Shown here: positions 17,110 through 26,340 of the stretch, piece after piece
How the letters are laid out: each line of letters starts with the position of its first letter
Numbering within the stretch: position 1 is the first letter of the stretch
NCBI GenBank assembly: GCA_963716585.1
Contig: CAVQTN010000004.1
Location: 310,001-374,000, forward strand
DNA from: JAICUY01 sp963716585
Lineage (GTDB): Bacteria > Chloroflexota > Limnocylindria > QHBO01
DNA: 64,000 bases
Direction of reading: 5' to 3'
The notes under the pieces: model-generated
What the model was told of the DNA's origin: nothing
What the model saw: the letters and a program-made list of their open reading frames with translations, nothing else
Databases searched by the model: none
Made by a program: the position numbers and the translations under genes

Positions 17110-18048
17110 TCACGAGCGCCGAGATCCGGCCTCCGGCTGGCCGGACCTCGGATGCGCAGCTCGATACACCTCGCGCACCCGCGCATCCGACAGGTGTGTG
17201 TAGATCTGCGTCGTGGCGAGATCAGCATGACCGAGCAGCTCCTGCACGCTGCGCAGATCCGCGCCGCCCTCGAGCAGATGCGTGGCGAACGAGTGCCGCA
17301 GGGTGTGTGGCGAAGCGCTCATCTCGATCCCGGCACGCTGCACCCAGCGGTCGACGACCAGGCGCGCACCACGCGCGCCGAGCGGCGTCCCGGCGACGTT
17401 GACGAAGACGGCATCGGCCGCGTTGGTGGCCAGCATCGGGCGAGCGTCGCGCAGATAGCGGGCCAACGCCTGCATTGCTGGCCGACCGAACAGCAGCTCA
17501 CGCTCGCGATTGCCCTTGCCCACGACGCGCAGCCGCCGTCGCGCGACGTCGACGCGTGACAGCCTCAGGCCTGCGAGTTCGCTGATGCGCATCCCCGTCG
17601 CGTACAGCAGCTCCAGCAGCGCGGCGTCACGCTGCTGGAGGGCCGCAGAACGCGCCCCGCCGGGGATCCGCTGGGCTGGCGCCTCGACCAGACGCGCCGC
17701 CTGCTCGGCCGACAGCACCCTGGGCAGCCGCCCAGGTCGCTTCGGGCTGCGCACGCCGTTCAGCGGATCGGCGATGATCCAGCCTTCGCGAGTGGCATGC
17801 CGGTAGAGGGCGCGGATCGCAGCCAGCCGGCCGGCGACGGCTGATGGGGAGAGGCCACGCTCAGCAAGGGTGACGAGGTAGGCTCGCACCGTGGCGCGGT
17901 CCGGCGCCTGCCATGCCGTCCGGCGATCAGTCAGGAAGCGCAGGAACTCGCCGGCATTGCGGCGATATTCGACGATGGTCCCCTGCGAGGCGTTGCGGGC
18001 GGCGAGATGGCGGAGGAAGCGTTCCAGGGCGCTCGCCGCCTCAAGCAC
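17110..18048 (-). CDS. XerC/XerD-type tyrosine recombinase
   Basis: A 312-residue site-specific recombinase of the kind that resolves chromosome dimers. The N-terminal SAM-like core-binding domain is ALERFLRHLAARNASQGTIV. The catalytic set is complete: Arg in ATGMRISELAGL, Lys in VVGKGNRERE, HTLRHSFATHLL, LLGHADLATTQIY, with the nucleophile Tyr in that last motif. The frame is open upstream through topA, so the start is placed at the GTG at 18048, overlapping topA by 8 nt. Length and lack of a neighbouring element favour a housekeeping Xer protein over a phage or integron integrase. C versus D cannot be told. Confidence 0.9.
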   Translation of the reverse strand: MLEAASALERFLRHLAARNASQGTIVEYRRNAGEFLRFLTDRRTAWQAPDRATVRAYLVTLAERGLSPSAVAGRLAAIRALYRHATREGWIIADPLNGVRSPKRPGRLPRVLSAEQAARLVEAPAQRIPGGARSAALQQRDAALLELLYATGMRISELAGLRLSRVDVARRRLRVVGKGNRERELLFGRPAMQALARYLRDARPMLATNAADAVFVNVAGTPLGARGARLVVDRWVQRAGIEMSASPHTLRHSFATHLLEGGADLRSVQELLGHADLATTQIYTHLSDARVREVYRAAHPRSGQPEAGSRRS

Positions 18049-20320
18049 GCCTGGCGCCCCGGGCGCTTGCCACCGCTCGGCGCCCGCGCCGTCTGGCGGC
18101 GCCGCCACCGGCCTGGGCGGGCGTCTCGGCAGCCTCGGATTGAGCGACCGGCGCCGCGGCCGGCTCAGCGCCCGGCCTGGTCCAGGTCGAGTAGTCGCAG
18201 TCCGGGTAGCGATCGCAGCCCCAGAACGTTCGACCGCGTCGGCTGCGTTTGGCCACGACCGTACCCTGGCCGCACTGCGGACAGACGCCGAAGCGCTCAC
18301 TGGCCGGCTGCGCGTTCTTCTTGATGTAGCGGCACTCCGGATAACGATCGCAGCCGACGAACGGGCCGAAGCGCCCCCGCCGCGCGGTCAGGTGCCCCTG
18401 TGAGCACTCCGGGCAGATCTCGCCGACCCCCGGCATGTCGAGGGCCTCCGGCTCCTCCCCGGGCAGCGGCTGGGTGTACTTGCACTCCGGGTAGCCACTG
18501 CAGCCGAGGAACCAGCCGTTCCTGCCGAAACGCTTCACCAGCCGGTCGCCCCGCTCGCCGGTGAGCGGACAGGGGAGATCGGTGAGCTCGACCTGCTTGG
18601 CGATCTTCTCCTTGCCCTCGCTCACCTTCTCGGCGAACGGCGTATAGAAGTCGCGGACCATCGGCACCCAGTCGTGCTCGCCCGCCGCGACCTGGTCCAG
18701 CTGGTCCTCCATGTGGGCCGTGAACTCCGGATCGACAATCTCCGGAAAGTGCTCGACCAGCAGATCGGTCACCCGCGTTGCCGACTCGGTCGGGTGCAAA
18801 CGACGATCCTCGACGGTCACGTAGCCGCGCTCGCGGATCGTTTCCATGGTCGGCGCATAGGTGGAGGGCCGGCCAATGCCGTACTCCTCGAGCGTCTTGA
18901 TCAGGCTGGCCTCGGTGAAGCGCGGAGGCGGCTGGGTGAAGTGCTGCTCGCTGAAGAGGTCGGACAGGGTCAGCGGCTCCCCCTCGCGCAGGTCCGGCAG
19001 GACGGCGAGACGCTCGTCGTCCTCGTCGTCGCGGCCCTCGACATACACGGCCTGGTACCCATCGAACACGCGCTTGCTGGCGCCGGCGTGCAGCGTGTAG
19101 CGGGCAGCACTCACGTCGACACCGACCTGCTCGAACCGCGCCGGCATCATCTGGCTGGCAAGCGCCCGCTTCCAGATCAGCTCGTAGAGGCGGTATTCGT
19201 CGGGCCGCAGGTGGCCACGCACCGATTCGGGCGTTCGTCCGAAGCTCGACGGGCGGATTGCCTCATGTGCCTCCTGGGCGCCGCGGCTGCGCGTCCGATA
19301 GGCGTTCGGGCGCTTGGGGACGAACTCCGCGCCATACCGCTGGCCGATCAACTCACGCGCCTCGGTGACCGCGCCGGAGGCCATCGCCAGCGAGTCGGTG
19401 CGCATATAGGTGATGAGGCCAACCTGGCCTTCCTCGAGGGCAATCCCTTCGTACAGCCGCTGCGCCGCGCTCATCGTCCGCCGCGCGCCGAAGCCGAGCT
19501 TGCGCGAGGCTTCCTGCTGCAGGGTGCTGGTCGTGAAGGGCGGCGCCGCACTTCGCTTGCGCTCGCTGCGTGTCACCTTCTCGACCCGGTAGTCGGCCTC
19601 GCGCAGCGCGGCCTCGTGGGCCCGCGCCTCGGCCTCGGAGCCGACCCGCGCCTTTTCGCCGTCGACCCTGGTCAGCTCGGCCGCAAACGTACCGTCCGCA
19701 GCCTGGCGGCGCAGCTGCGCGGTCAGGCTCCAGTATTCCTCCGCGCTGAATGCCTCGATCTCACGCTCGCGCTCGACCACGAGACGGACGGCCACGCTCT
19801 GCACCCTGCCCGCCGACAGGCCACGGCGGATCTTGCTGGCAACCAGCGGGCTGAGCTTGTAGCCCACCAGCCGATCGATCACGCGGCGGGCCTGCTGCGC
19901 GTTCACGAGGTCGAGGTTGATCGTCCGTGGGTGAGCGAACGCTTCCTGGATGGCGCTCTCCGTGATCTCGCTGAAGGTCACGCGCCGGAATCGCTCCTCG
20001 GGCAGGTTGACGTACTCCGCGATGTGCCAGGCGATCGCCTCGCCCTCGCGGTCGAGGTCGGTCGCCAGCCAGATCTGGTCCGCGCGCTTGGCCGCGCCGG
20101 CGAGCTTCTCCAGCTCGCGACGTTTCTCCTTGAGCGGTTCGTAACGCGGCGCAAAGTCGTGCTCGACGTCGACCCCCAGGCCGCGCTGGGGCAGGTCGCG
20201 GACATGCCCGACCGAGGCCATCACGTCATAGCCGGCGCCAAGGTAGCGTTCGATCGTTTTCGCCTTGGCGGGTGACTCGACGATGACCAGGTCATTGCCG
20301 AAGGTGTTCTTGCGTGGCAT
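18041..20320 (-). CDS. topA: DNA topoisomerase I
   Basis: A 759-residue type IA topoisomerase that relaxes negative supercoils. The N-terminal Toprim domain begins DLVIVESPAKAKTIERYLG and has DLDREGEAIAWH. The active-site tyrosine is in GLITYMRTDS. Three C-terminal zinc-ribbon repeats follow: GCSGYPECKY, a full CPECSQGHL...CDRYPECRY, and CPQCGQGTV...CDRYPDCDY. The first repeat has CPLTG, lacking the second Cys of its first pair. An Ala/Arg-rich basic tail follows. It heads the topA-xer-mur-fem unit. TACACT lies 10 nt before the ATG. Confidence 0.96.
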   Translation of the reverse strand: MPRKNTFGNDLVIVESPAKAKTIERYLGAGYDVMASVGHVRDLPQRGLGVDVEHDFAPRYEPLKEKRRELEKLAGAAKRADQIWLATDLDREGEAIAWHIAEYVNLPEERFRRVTFSEITESAIQEAFAHPRTINLDLVNAQQARRVIDRLVGYKLSPLVASKIRRGLSAGRVQSVAVRLVVEREREIEAFSAEEYWSLTAQLRRQAADGTFAAELTRVDGEKARVGSEAEARAHEAALREADYRVEKVTRSERKRSAAPPFTTSTLQQEASRKLGFGARRTMSAAQRLYEGIALEEGQVGLITYMRTDSLAMASGAVTEARELIGQRYGAEFVPKRPNAYRTRSRGAQEAHEAIRPSSFGRTPESVRGHLRPDEYRLYELIWKRALASQMMPARFEQVGVDVSAARYTLHAGASKRVFDGYQAVYVEGRDDEDDERLAVLPDLREGEPLTLSDLFSEQHFTQPPPRFTEASLIKTLEEYGIGRPSTYAPTMETIRERGYVTVEDRRLHPTESATRVTDLLVEHFPEIVDPEFTAHMEDQLDQVAAGEHDWVPMVRDFYTPFAEKVSEGKEKIAKQVELTDLPCPLTGERGDRLVKRFGRNGWFLGCSGYPECKYTQPLPGEEPEALDMPGVGEICPECSQGHLTARRGRFGPFVGCDRYPECRYIKKNAQPASERFGVCPQCGQGTVVAKRSRRGRTFWGCDRYPDCDYSTWTRPGAEPAAAPVAQSEAAETPAQAGGGAARRRGRRAVASARGARRA

Positions 20321-20330
20321 GCGAGGCCGG

Positions 20331-20336
20331 AGTGTA
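20331..20336 (-). promoter_or_regulatory. -10 element of the topA-to-femX1 unit
   Basis: TACACT on the minus strand ends 10 nt before the topA ATG. No Shine-Dalgarno is visible in the gap. Confidence 0.45.
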
Positions 20337-20431
20337 GCACCCACCTCTCCGTGCTCCGTTACCGGTCGCTTTGGATGCGGGACGCAGTCATCCGCGGCGG
20401 ATCGGCCGGCCGCCGAAGGCGGCCGGATCGC

Positions 20432-22108
20432 TCAGCCGGCGAAGTCCCACACGACGTACACCTTGCCGCCACTTGCCGCGATGCCGACGCCAACCCTGCC
20501 GTAATGCGGGTCGAGGATGTTGGCAATGTGGTTGTAGAGGCCCGGATACGGCTCGGCCATGAACTGTGCGTGGCACCAGTTGAGCGTCGCCTGGACGCTG
20601 ATGCCCGCGCGGTAGCAGATGTTCTCGCCGGAGTAGCTGAACGACACACCGGCGCGCGCAAGCCGCGTCCGAACGGTCGAGCCATCGCGACCGGTATGGC
20701 TGAAGTAGCCGTAGCGCAGCATGTCCCAAGCGTGCGCATTGGCCACCGCCGAGACGGCTCCGTCCAGCGAAAGCCCACCGAAGCCGTAGGCCGAGCGGGC
20801 GGCGTTGACCTGGTTCCGCGCGTAGCCGCTCATGCTCGCCGACGGAGCGGGTGGTGGCGCCGGGCGCGGGACGCTGCGCACCGAGGCGGCCGGCGCGGGT
20901 GCGGCCCTGGTCCGGAAGGTCGAGCTCAGGCTCGCGCTGTTGCCGTCGCCGTCGACCGCTCCCCTGCCCAGCGTCACGCGGAAGGTATGGCCCCTGGGGA
21001 GCGCGCTCTTCGGCTTGAAGCGGAGCTGTGTGCGCGCCGTGTTCCAGCTGCTGGCGCCTGCGATCGCTTGGCTGCTCGTCAGGTCGGTCAGGCTGAAGGC
21101 CGCAGTCGTACGCGACACATCCATCGGCTGCGAGAACCAGAGCTCTACGTCCGCGGAGGTGATGTTCGTTTCGCCCGAATTCGGCCGCACCTTGACCGGT
21201 TGACCGGCCGTCACGGTTGTAAAGGAGAAGCTCGAGTCTCCGCCGAGTGGATTGCCGTTGGCGTCATGCGCGCCCGCCAGCGTGATCGCGTAGCGAGCGC
21301 CGGGCTCGAGCGGCTCCGACGGCGTGAACAGCAGCCGGTGGCCCACCCAGCTGAGGTGGCCATCGACGTGCGGGTGGACGGCGAAATGCCCGGCGACATC
21401 CGCGGGGTCCATCGGTGAGCTGAACTGGATCGATACGGCGGTGTGCGCGCTCACGCGATCGGCCGTGTCCCGCGGCACGGATCGCGCCGTCATGGCTCGC
21501 AGATGCTGGTCGATGGTGTCCGCCAGCACGCCGTGCTCACGCGGCCCGTACTCACTGAGGCCATCGGTCGTGGTCGCCAGCAGGCGTGCGGGATCCTGTG
21601 GCACGTACTGCAGCTGGAAGTCGGTGACCCGTGGGGCCGTCTCCGTGGTGAAGCTCAGCCGCCTGGCCGAGGCCACGGCGCTGCCATCTCGGTAGCGCAC
21701 AGCCGACGGTAGGACAAGCAGATAGCGCGCGTCATTCGTCCAGCGACGCTGCGGCGAGACGCGCACGCTCCGACCGTCCGCGCTCCAGCTGAAGATGACG
21801 GGGGCATCCGGAATAAGGGTCAGCCCCGCCTCGACCGACGCGCGATCGACGGCACGCGGGAACGGGATGGTGACCGCTGCGTTGGTGGCCAGCCCCACGC
21901 CGATATTCGACGGCAGGATCGATTGCGGAGGGATGGCGAGCGGCCCTGGGCCGGCGCGGCTGACTCCCTGTTGGGAGACGACGAAGACGAGCGAGAGAGC
22001 GATGGCAGCCACCGAGATCCGCGTGGCGGCTCGGTTCTTGCTCAGCAGAAAGCCAAGCGATTCGAACGGGGCGCGGCAAGCCGCGCGGACGTTGCGGATC
22101 GAATGCAA
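20432..22108 (-). CDS. Exported CAP/SCP-domain protein with Ig-like domains
   Basis: About 558 residues. A basic N-terminus is followed by a hydrophobic segment, ISVAAIALSLVFVVSQQGVS, as signal anchor. Three Big_5/Ig-like modules (about residues 55-160, 205-300, 305-400) come next, then a Pro/Ala-rich linker. The C-terminal ~125-residue CAP domain has LRYGYFSHTGRDG, SYSGENICY and LYNHIANILDPHYGRVGVG, which supply the family His/Glu/His cluster. The frame is open to an ATG at 22186, but a TATACT promoter lies there. A TTG at 22108 preceded by AAGGAG with 9-nt spacing is the better start. Likely cell-surface; no enzymatic role is established for most bacterial CAP proteins. Confidence 0.82.
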   Translation of the reverse strand: MHSIRNVRAACRAPFESLGFLLSKNRAATRISVAAIALSLVFVVSQQGVSRAGPGPLAIPPQSILPSNIGVGLATNAAVTIPFPRAVDRASVEAGLTLIPDAPVIFSWSADGRSVRVSPQRRWTNDARYLLVLPSAVRYRDGSAVASARRLSFTTETAPRVTDFQLQYVPQDPARLLATTTDGLSEYGPREHGVLADTIDQHLRAMTARSVPRDTADRVSAHTAVSIQFSSPMDPADVAGHFAVHPHVDGHLSWVGHRLLFTPSEPLEPGARYAITLAGAHDANGNPLGGDSSFSFTTVTAGQPVKVRPNSGETNITSADVELWFSQPMDVSRTTAAFSLTDLTSSQAIAGASSWNTARTQLRFKPKSALPRGHTFRVTLGRGAVDGDGNSASLSSTFRTRAAPAPAASVRSVPRPAPPPAPSASMSGYARNQVNAARSAYGFGGLSLDGAVSAVANAHAWDMLRYGYFSHTGRDGSTVRTRLARAGVSFSYSGENICYRAGISVQATLNWCHAQFMAEPYPGLYNHIANILDPHYGRVGVGIAASGGKVYVVWDFAG

Positions 22109-22170
22109 TAGACAGGACTCCTTGCGGGGCTCGGCTCCCGGGCACCGGGAAGGCCGCAATGGCAGCCGGC

Positions 22171-22176
22171 AGTATA
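22171..22176 (-). promoter_or_regulatory. -10 element of the CAP-domain gene
   Basis: TATACT on the minus strand, with CTGACA at 22196-22201 as a possible -35 at 19-bp spacing. Transcription would begin near 22164, inside the longer frame, which supports the TTG start at 22108. Confidence 0.5.
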
Positions 22177-22197
22177 ACGGCATCATGCCTGCTCGTG

Positions 22198-23433
22198 TCA
22201 GCCGTCGAGGCCGATGCGCCGTGCAGCGGCCGATGCGTGGAACGTCGCGCCACCGTAGGACGTGGTCAGCCCGCGAGCCTCCAGCAGTGTCAGGGCGCTC
22301 GCCAGCGCGCCGGTGGCGAGGTGCGTCCGATCTATCAGCTCCTCGATGGAACCGCTCCGCGAAAGCAGCGCATTCAGGACGCGTCCCTCCGCTTCCGAGA
22401 GGCTGCTGACCGCGATGGGCCGATCCCCGCGCCGAGCACCGATGCGCTGCAGCAGCGCCGCGGCCGAGGTCACGAGGCAGGCCTGCTGATCCGCGATAAG
22501 CCGGTTGCAGCCGCGGGACGTCACCGCGTCGATCGGCCCGGGAACGGCGTAGAGCTCTCGGTCATAGGCGATCGCCGCGTTCGCGGTCAGGAGTGCGCCT
22601 GAGTGATCGGGCGCCTCGACGATGACGACAGCCATGGCCAGCCCGGCGATGATGCGATTTCGCCGAGCAAAATCCGGCCGTCCTGTCGATTGACCCGGCG
22701 CCAGTTCGGAAAGCAGCGCCCCGCCCGCCTTCACGAGCCGGTCCGCGAGCCCGCGATGCCGGGGCGGATAGATGCGGTCGAGCGGCGACGGCAGCACCGC
22801 GACGCTGCGTCCCCCGGCTTCGACCGCGGCGGCGTGCGCTTCACCGTCGATGCCCAGGGCCAGGCCGGAAACGACCGTCACCCCGGCGCGGGCCAGCTCA
22901 TCGGCGATCTCGGCGGCGGCGGCGCGGCCGTAGCCGCTGGCCTGGCGCGTGCCGACCAGCGCGACGCACGGCGCGTCCAGAGCGCTCAGGTCACCGCGCG
23001 CGTGGAGCACCGGCGGACGGGCAGGCAGCAGGCCCAGGGCCGCGGGATACTGCGCGTCGATTGCCGTCAGAACTTCGCCCCCGGCGCGTCGCGTCGCATC
23101 CTCCAGCCGAGCCGCCACGAGCGCGGCCCCCTCGCGTTGCAGACGCCTGAGGCCGAGGACAGCGCCCTCGACCGTGCGGGGCAGCTCGTGCAGCAAGTCG
23201 GGCCCCGCGGCCCACGCCGCGCCAGCACTGCCGTAGCGTAGGAGCAGGCGAGCAAAGCCGACGGGACCGATGCCGGGCACCTGTGACAGGGCAAGCCAGA
23301 AAGGGCGATCGACCAGGGGGTCGATGCTCGCCAGGTCGACGTCGCGCCAGGCGCCTGGCCGACGACCATCGATCGTCTGCCAATCCGGCGCGGCGGCTTC
23401 GTCGCCTGGTTGTCGGCCGCTCACGCCGATCAC
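22198..23433 (-). CDS. dprA: DNA-processing protein DprA
   Basis: A 411-residue DprA/Smf protein, which loads RecA on incoming single-stranded DNA during transformation. An N-terminal helix-hairpin-helix region (LSQVPGIGPVGFARLL) precedes the Rossmann core with VALVGTRQASGYG, SGLALGIDGEAH, FARRNRIIAGLA and SGALLTANAA. A C-terminal winged-helix DprA domain ends the protein. The GTG start at 23433 overlaps the yifB stop by 4 nt (GTGA), so the two are coupled. No other competence genes are in the window. Confidence 0.94.
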   Translation of the reverse strand: MIGVSGRQPGDEAAAPDWQTIDGRRPGAWRDVDLASIDPLVDRPFWLALSQVPGIGPVGFARLLLRYGSAGAAWAAGPDLLHELPRTVEGAVLGLRRLQREGAALVAARLEDATRRAGGEVLTAIDAQYPAALGLLPARPPVLHARGDLSALDAPCVALVGTRQASGYGRAAAAEIADELARAGVTVVSGLALGIDGEAHAAAVEAGGRSVAVLPSPLDRIYPPRHRGLADRLVKAGGALLSELAPGQSTGRPDFARRNRIIAGLAMAVVIVEAPDHSGALLTANAAIAYDRELYAVPGPIDAVTSRGCNRLIADQQACLVTSAAALLQRIGARRGDRPIAVSSLSEAEGRVLNALLSRSGSIEELIDRTHLATGALASALTLLEARGLTTSYGGATFHASAAARRIGLDG

Positions 23434-24920
23434 CCTGTCGCCTGCGGTCGATACGCCAGCGCCTCGCCGAGGTCCTCGGCGCGCACATGCTCTGCTCCTG
23501 CGAGATCCGCGATCGTCCGCGCGATTCCGGCGGTGCGCTGCGCTCGGCGCGGCGAGAGGCCGAAGCGGCGGGCGGCGCGCTCGAGCTGGGTCACCAGCCT
23601 GGCCGACAGGTCGGCGCGCTCGCCGACTTGTGCGCCGTTCGCGTCACTCCGCTGACCCCGGCGTTCCCACGCGGCGGCGATGCGCCGCGCAACCACCACG
23701 CTCGGCTCGCTGCCGTCCACGGCCGAATATCGCCGCGCCGGATGTGCCATGTGCACCCAGAGGTCGATCCGATCGCGCAGCGGTCCGGATAGCCTGCCGG
23801 CGTAGCGGCGCGCCACGCCGTCGTCGCAGCTGCACAGGCGGCTGCCCGATCCGCGCCAGCCGCAGGGACATGGATTGAATGCCATCAGCAAACTGAAACG
23901 CGCCGGAAGCTGCAGGGCGCCATCCACCCTGGCGATGGCGACGCTGCCCGCCTCGAGCGGCTGCCGCAGGGCATCGAGCCCGTCAGCCCGGAATTGGAGC
24001 GCCTCGTCAAGAAGCAGGATCCCGCGATGTGCGAGCGATGCCTCTCCGGGCCGAATGCGCGGACCACCGCCCACGAGTGCCTGGGTGGAGATGGTGTGGT
24101 GCGGGGCGCGAAACGGGCGCTCTCGCATCAATGGGCGCCGCCGATCGACCAGCCCCGCCACCGAGTAGATTCGGCTGACTTCGATCGCCTCGGCGTCGTC
24201 GAGGGGTGGCAGCAGGCCGGCGGCGCAGCGCATCAGGAGCGTCTTGCCCACTCCCGGTGGACCAACGAGAGCCAGGTTGTGCCGACCGGCGAGGGCGATC
24301 TCGAGGGCGCGACGGGCGAACGGCTGCCCGATGACGTCGGCCAGGTCCGGCTCGCCGAGCCGCGGCTGCCATTCCGGCATCGGCGTCGGAGAGGCCGCCG
24401 GCAGCGGACGAATGCCGGCAAGGTGTCCGACCGCCTCGCCGAGCGTCGCCGCAGGGTGCACGACGAGACCGCGGACCGCCCCCGCTTCCGCCTCATTCCC
24501 CGACGCGACGATCACGCCCGCGATCCCGGCATCCCGGATGGCGGCCACCAGCGCCATCACGCCGGGCACCGGCTGCAGCGCTCCGTCAAGCGCCAGCTCG
24601 CCGATCAGTGCGGTACTTGTGATCGACGGATCGCGGAGCTGTCCGGAGGCGGCCAAGATGCCAACCGCGATGGCGAGGTCGTAGCCGGTGCCCTCCTTCG
24701 GCAGATCCGCCGGGGCCAGGTTGACGGTGATGCGGCGCGCCGGCACCTCGTAACCGCTGTTACGAATGGCACTCCGCACCCGCTCACGTGCCTCCTGGAT
24801 GGCGCTGCCGGCGAGCCCGACGACGGTCAGGCCCGGGAGGCCGAACGCCACGTCGACCTCGACCCGCACCGGTACCCCGTCAACCCCGAGGACTGACGCG
24901 CAGAGCGTCTGAGCCAGCAC
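23430..24920 (-). CDS. YifB/ComM-family Mg-chelatase-like AAA+ ATPase
   Basis: A 496-residue protein. The N-terminal Lon-protease-like ChlI domain starts VLGVDGVPVRVEVDV. The AAA+ core carries Walker A VGPPGVGKTLLMRC, a FRAPHHTIS signature, Walker B GILLLDEALQF and FNPCPCG, with a C-terminal Mg_chelatase_C domain. ComM in other bacteria is a hexameric branch-migration helicase in transformation. The coupling to dprA here fits a recombination role. The GTG start at 24920 has GAGG six bases upstream. Walker B has ALQF where ComM often has LPEF. Confidence 0.9.
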   Translation of the reverse strand: MLAQTLCASVLGVDGVPVRVEVDVAFGLPGLTVVGLAGSAIQEARERVRSAIRNSGYEVPARRITVNLAPADLPKEGTGYDLAIAVGILAASGQLRDPSITSTALIGELALDGALQPVPGVMALVAAIRDAGIAGVIVASGNEAEAGAVRGLVVHPAATLGEAVGHLAGIRPLPAASPTPMPEWQPRLGEPDLADVIGQPFARRALEIALAGRHNLALVGPPGVGKTLLMRCAAGLLPPLDDAEAIEVSRIYSVAGLVDRRRPLMRERPFRAPHHTISTQALVGGGPRIRPGEASLAHRGILLLDEALQFRADGLDALRQPLEAGSVAIARVDGALQLPARFSLLMAFNPCPCGWRGSGSRLCSCDDGVARRYAGRLSGPLRDRIDLWVHMAHPARRYSAVDGSEPSVVVARRIAAAWERRGQRSDANGAQVGERADLSARLVTQLERAARRFGLSPRRAQRTAGIARTIADLAGAEHVRAEDLGEALAYRPQATG

Positions 24921-25080
24921 GCAGCACCTCGCCGGGAGGCGAATCGAGGAGAGAAGCGCCGGCCGCGCGCCTGCTCGCCTCCCAAACTCCAGCGCCGACC
25001 GGCAGACGCCAGCCTACGCAGGTGCCCTTATCGGGCCATTACCAGCCGCTTAGTCGCCCCACGCCGAAGCGCAATCAGCT

Positions 25081-26262
25081 CTAGCCGGTGGCCAGCGCCT
25101 CCGCGGCCAGCTCTGCGTCGAGCGCGCGAGCGAACTCGGTAACGCTCTTGCCAAGGGGTCCGTCCGGGCGCGACGACATGAATGGCTCGCCCGAGTTCAA
25201 TGCGCTGATCGCGCCGCGGTACTCGTTGATCACCTGGTAGTCGATCTTGCGTCCCAGGGCCGATTCGGCGTTGTTGACGTTGATCCCCGTGTAGGCGTTG
25301 GACCGATTGAGGACGAGCTGCACCTTGCTCCGCTCGAACCCCAGGCTGTCCATGGTCTCCAGCACCAGTCGTACATTCTTCAGACACGACAGGTCGGCGG
25401 TCATGACCACGAAGATGACGTCGGCCTCGTCGAACAGCTGCAAGCCGAAGTCGTCGATCGTCTTGACCATGTCGACGAGCGAGTAGTCGTACAGCCGGCG
25501 TGAGAGGTTCAGCAGGTTCGAGAGGGCCTCCGGGTGCTGACGCTGGCGCTCCACGACGATGTCCGCGGACTCGGGCGTCGGCGGGGCGAGCAGAAGCTCG
25601 ATGCCGGTGTGGTGCTTCACCATGAGCTTGTGCAGCAGGTCGCTGTCCAGGTCCGGCTCGCCGATCGCGTTGACGATCGAGGCCGTGTCAAGGCCGATGT
25701 CCATGAAGACACGCAGGTCGCCGAACTGCAGGTTGGCGTCGATGAGGCCCGTGCGCCGCTTCAGGTCGCGCGCCAGCGCGATCGCCGTGTTGATGGCGAT
25801 GGTGGTTGTGCCCACGCCGCCCTTGGCGCCGTAGAACACGCACAGGCGACCGAGCGTCGCCGGCTCCTGGCCCCTGGCCGCCCCTGAGTCGCCCTGAGGC
25901 ATCAGCGCCTTGATGCGCGCCAGGAGCTCGGTCCCGTGGAACGGCTTGACGATGGTGTCGTCCGCGCCGGCACGCAGCGCCTTGATCCGGGCCGCCAAGT
26001 CCGGCTCGGAGGTGAGCATGATGATTGGCACGCGGCGGCCCTGCTCCGCAACGCGGATCTGCTGGGTCGCAGCGTAGCCGTTGAGCTTCGGCATGGCGTC
26101 GTCCATCAGGATCAGGTCCGGCTCGGCGTTCCTGGCCATCTCGACGCCGGGCGCGCCATCAGAGGCGACGAGCACCTCGTAGCCTTCCTGCTTGAGTGTG
26201 AACACCAGGACACGCTGGATGTTCAGGTCATCGTCAACGACCAGGACCTTCGTGGCGGCCAT
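25081..26262 (-). CDS. Receiver-ParA fusion, CpaE/TadZ-like (first copy)
   Basis: A 393-residue protein. Residues 1-120 are a response-regulator receiver, with VVDDD at the N-terminus, Asp54 in LILMDDAMP and Lys in IVKPF. Residues 135-390 are a MinD/ParA-type ATPase with YGAKGGVGTTT as the deviant Walker A and DANLQFGDLRVFMD. CpaE/TadZ proteins position Flp pilus machinery at the pole. Unlike classical CpaE, the receiver phosphorylation site is intact. It is monocistronic: the -10 is TATAAT at 26335 and an AGAGGG ribosome-binding site precedes the ATG. The Tad genes lie 4 kb away on the other strand. The spacer 24921-25080 shows nothing recognisable. Confidence 0.85.
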   Translation of the reverse strand: MAATKVLVVDDDLNIQRVLVFTLKQEGYEVLVASDGAPGVEMARNAEPDLILMDDAMPKLNGYAATQQIRVAEQGRRVPIIMLTSEPDLAARIKALRAGADDTIVKPFHGTELLARIKALMPQGDSGAARGQEPATLGRLCVFYGAKGGVGTTTIAINTAIALARDLKRRTGLIDANLQFGDLRVFMDIGLDTASIVNAIGEPDLDSDLLHKLMVKHHTGIELLLAPPTPESADIVVERQRQHPEALSNLLNLSRRLYDYSLVDMVKTIDDFGLQLFDEADVIFVVMTADLSCLKNVRLVLETMDSLGFERSKVQLVLNRSNAYTGINVNNAESALGRKIDYQVINEYRGAISALNSGEPFMSSRPDGPLGKSVTEFARALDAELAAEALATG

Positions 26263-26334
26263 GCAAGCCCTCTAACCGATGCGAACTGCCGACGCGCGGC
26301 GGTGACCGCGGACACCACCGAGGACGGCGCCGCG

Positions 26335-26340
26335 ATTATA
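26335..26340 (-). promoter_or_regulatory. -10 element of the first CpaE-like gene
   Basis: A perfect TATAAT on the minus strand, overlapping the stop codon of the hydrolase gene. The 5' leader would be about 66 nt and carries AGAGGG before the ATG. No good -35 is seen. Confidence 0.55.

Noticed and set aside
18674..20275. 533-codon plus-strand frame opposite topA
   Set aside because: Shadow of topA: no domain is recognisable and all topA motifs are intact on the minus strand.
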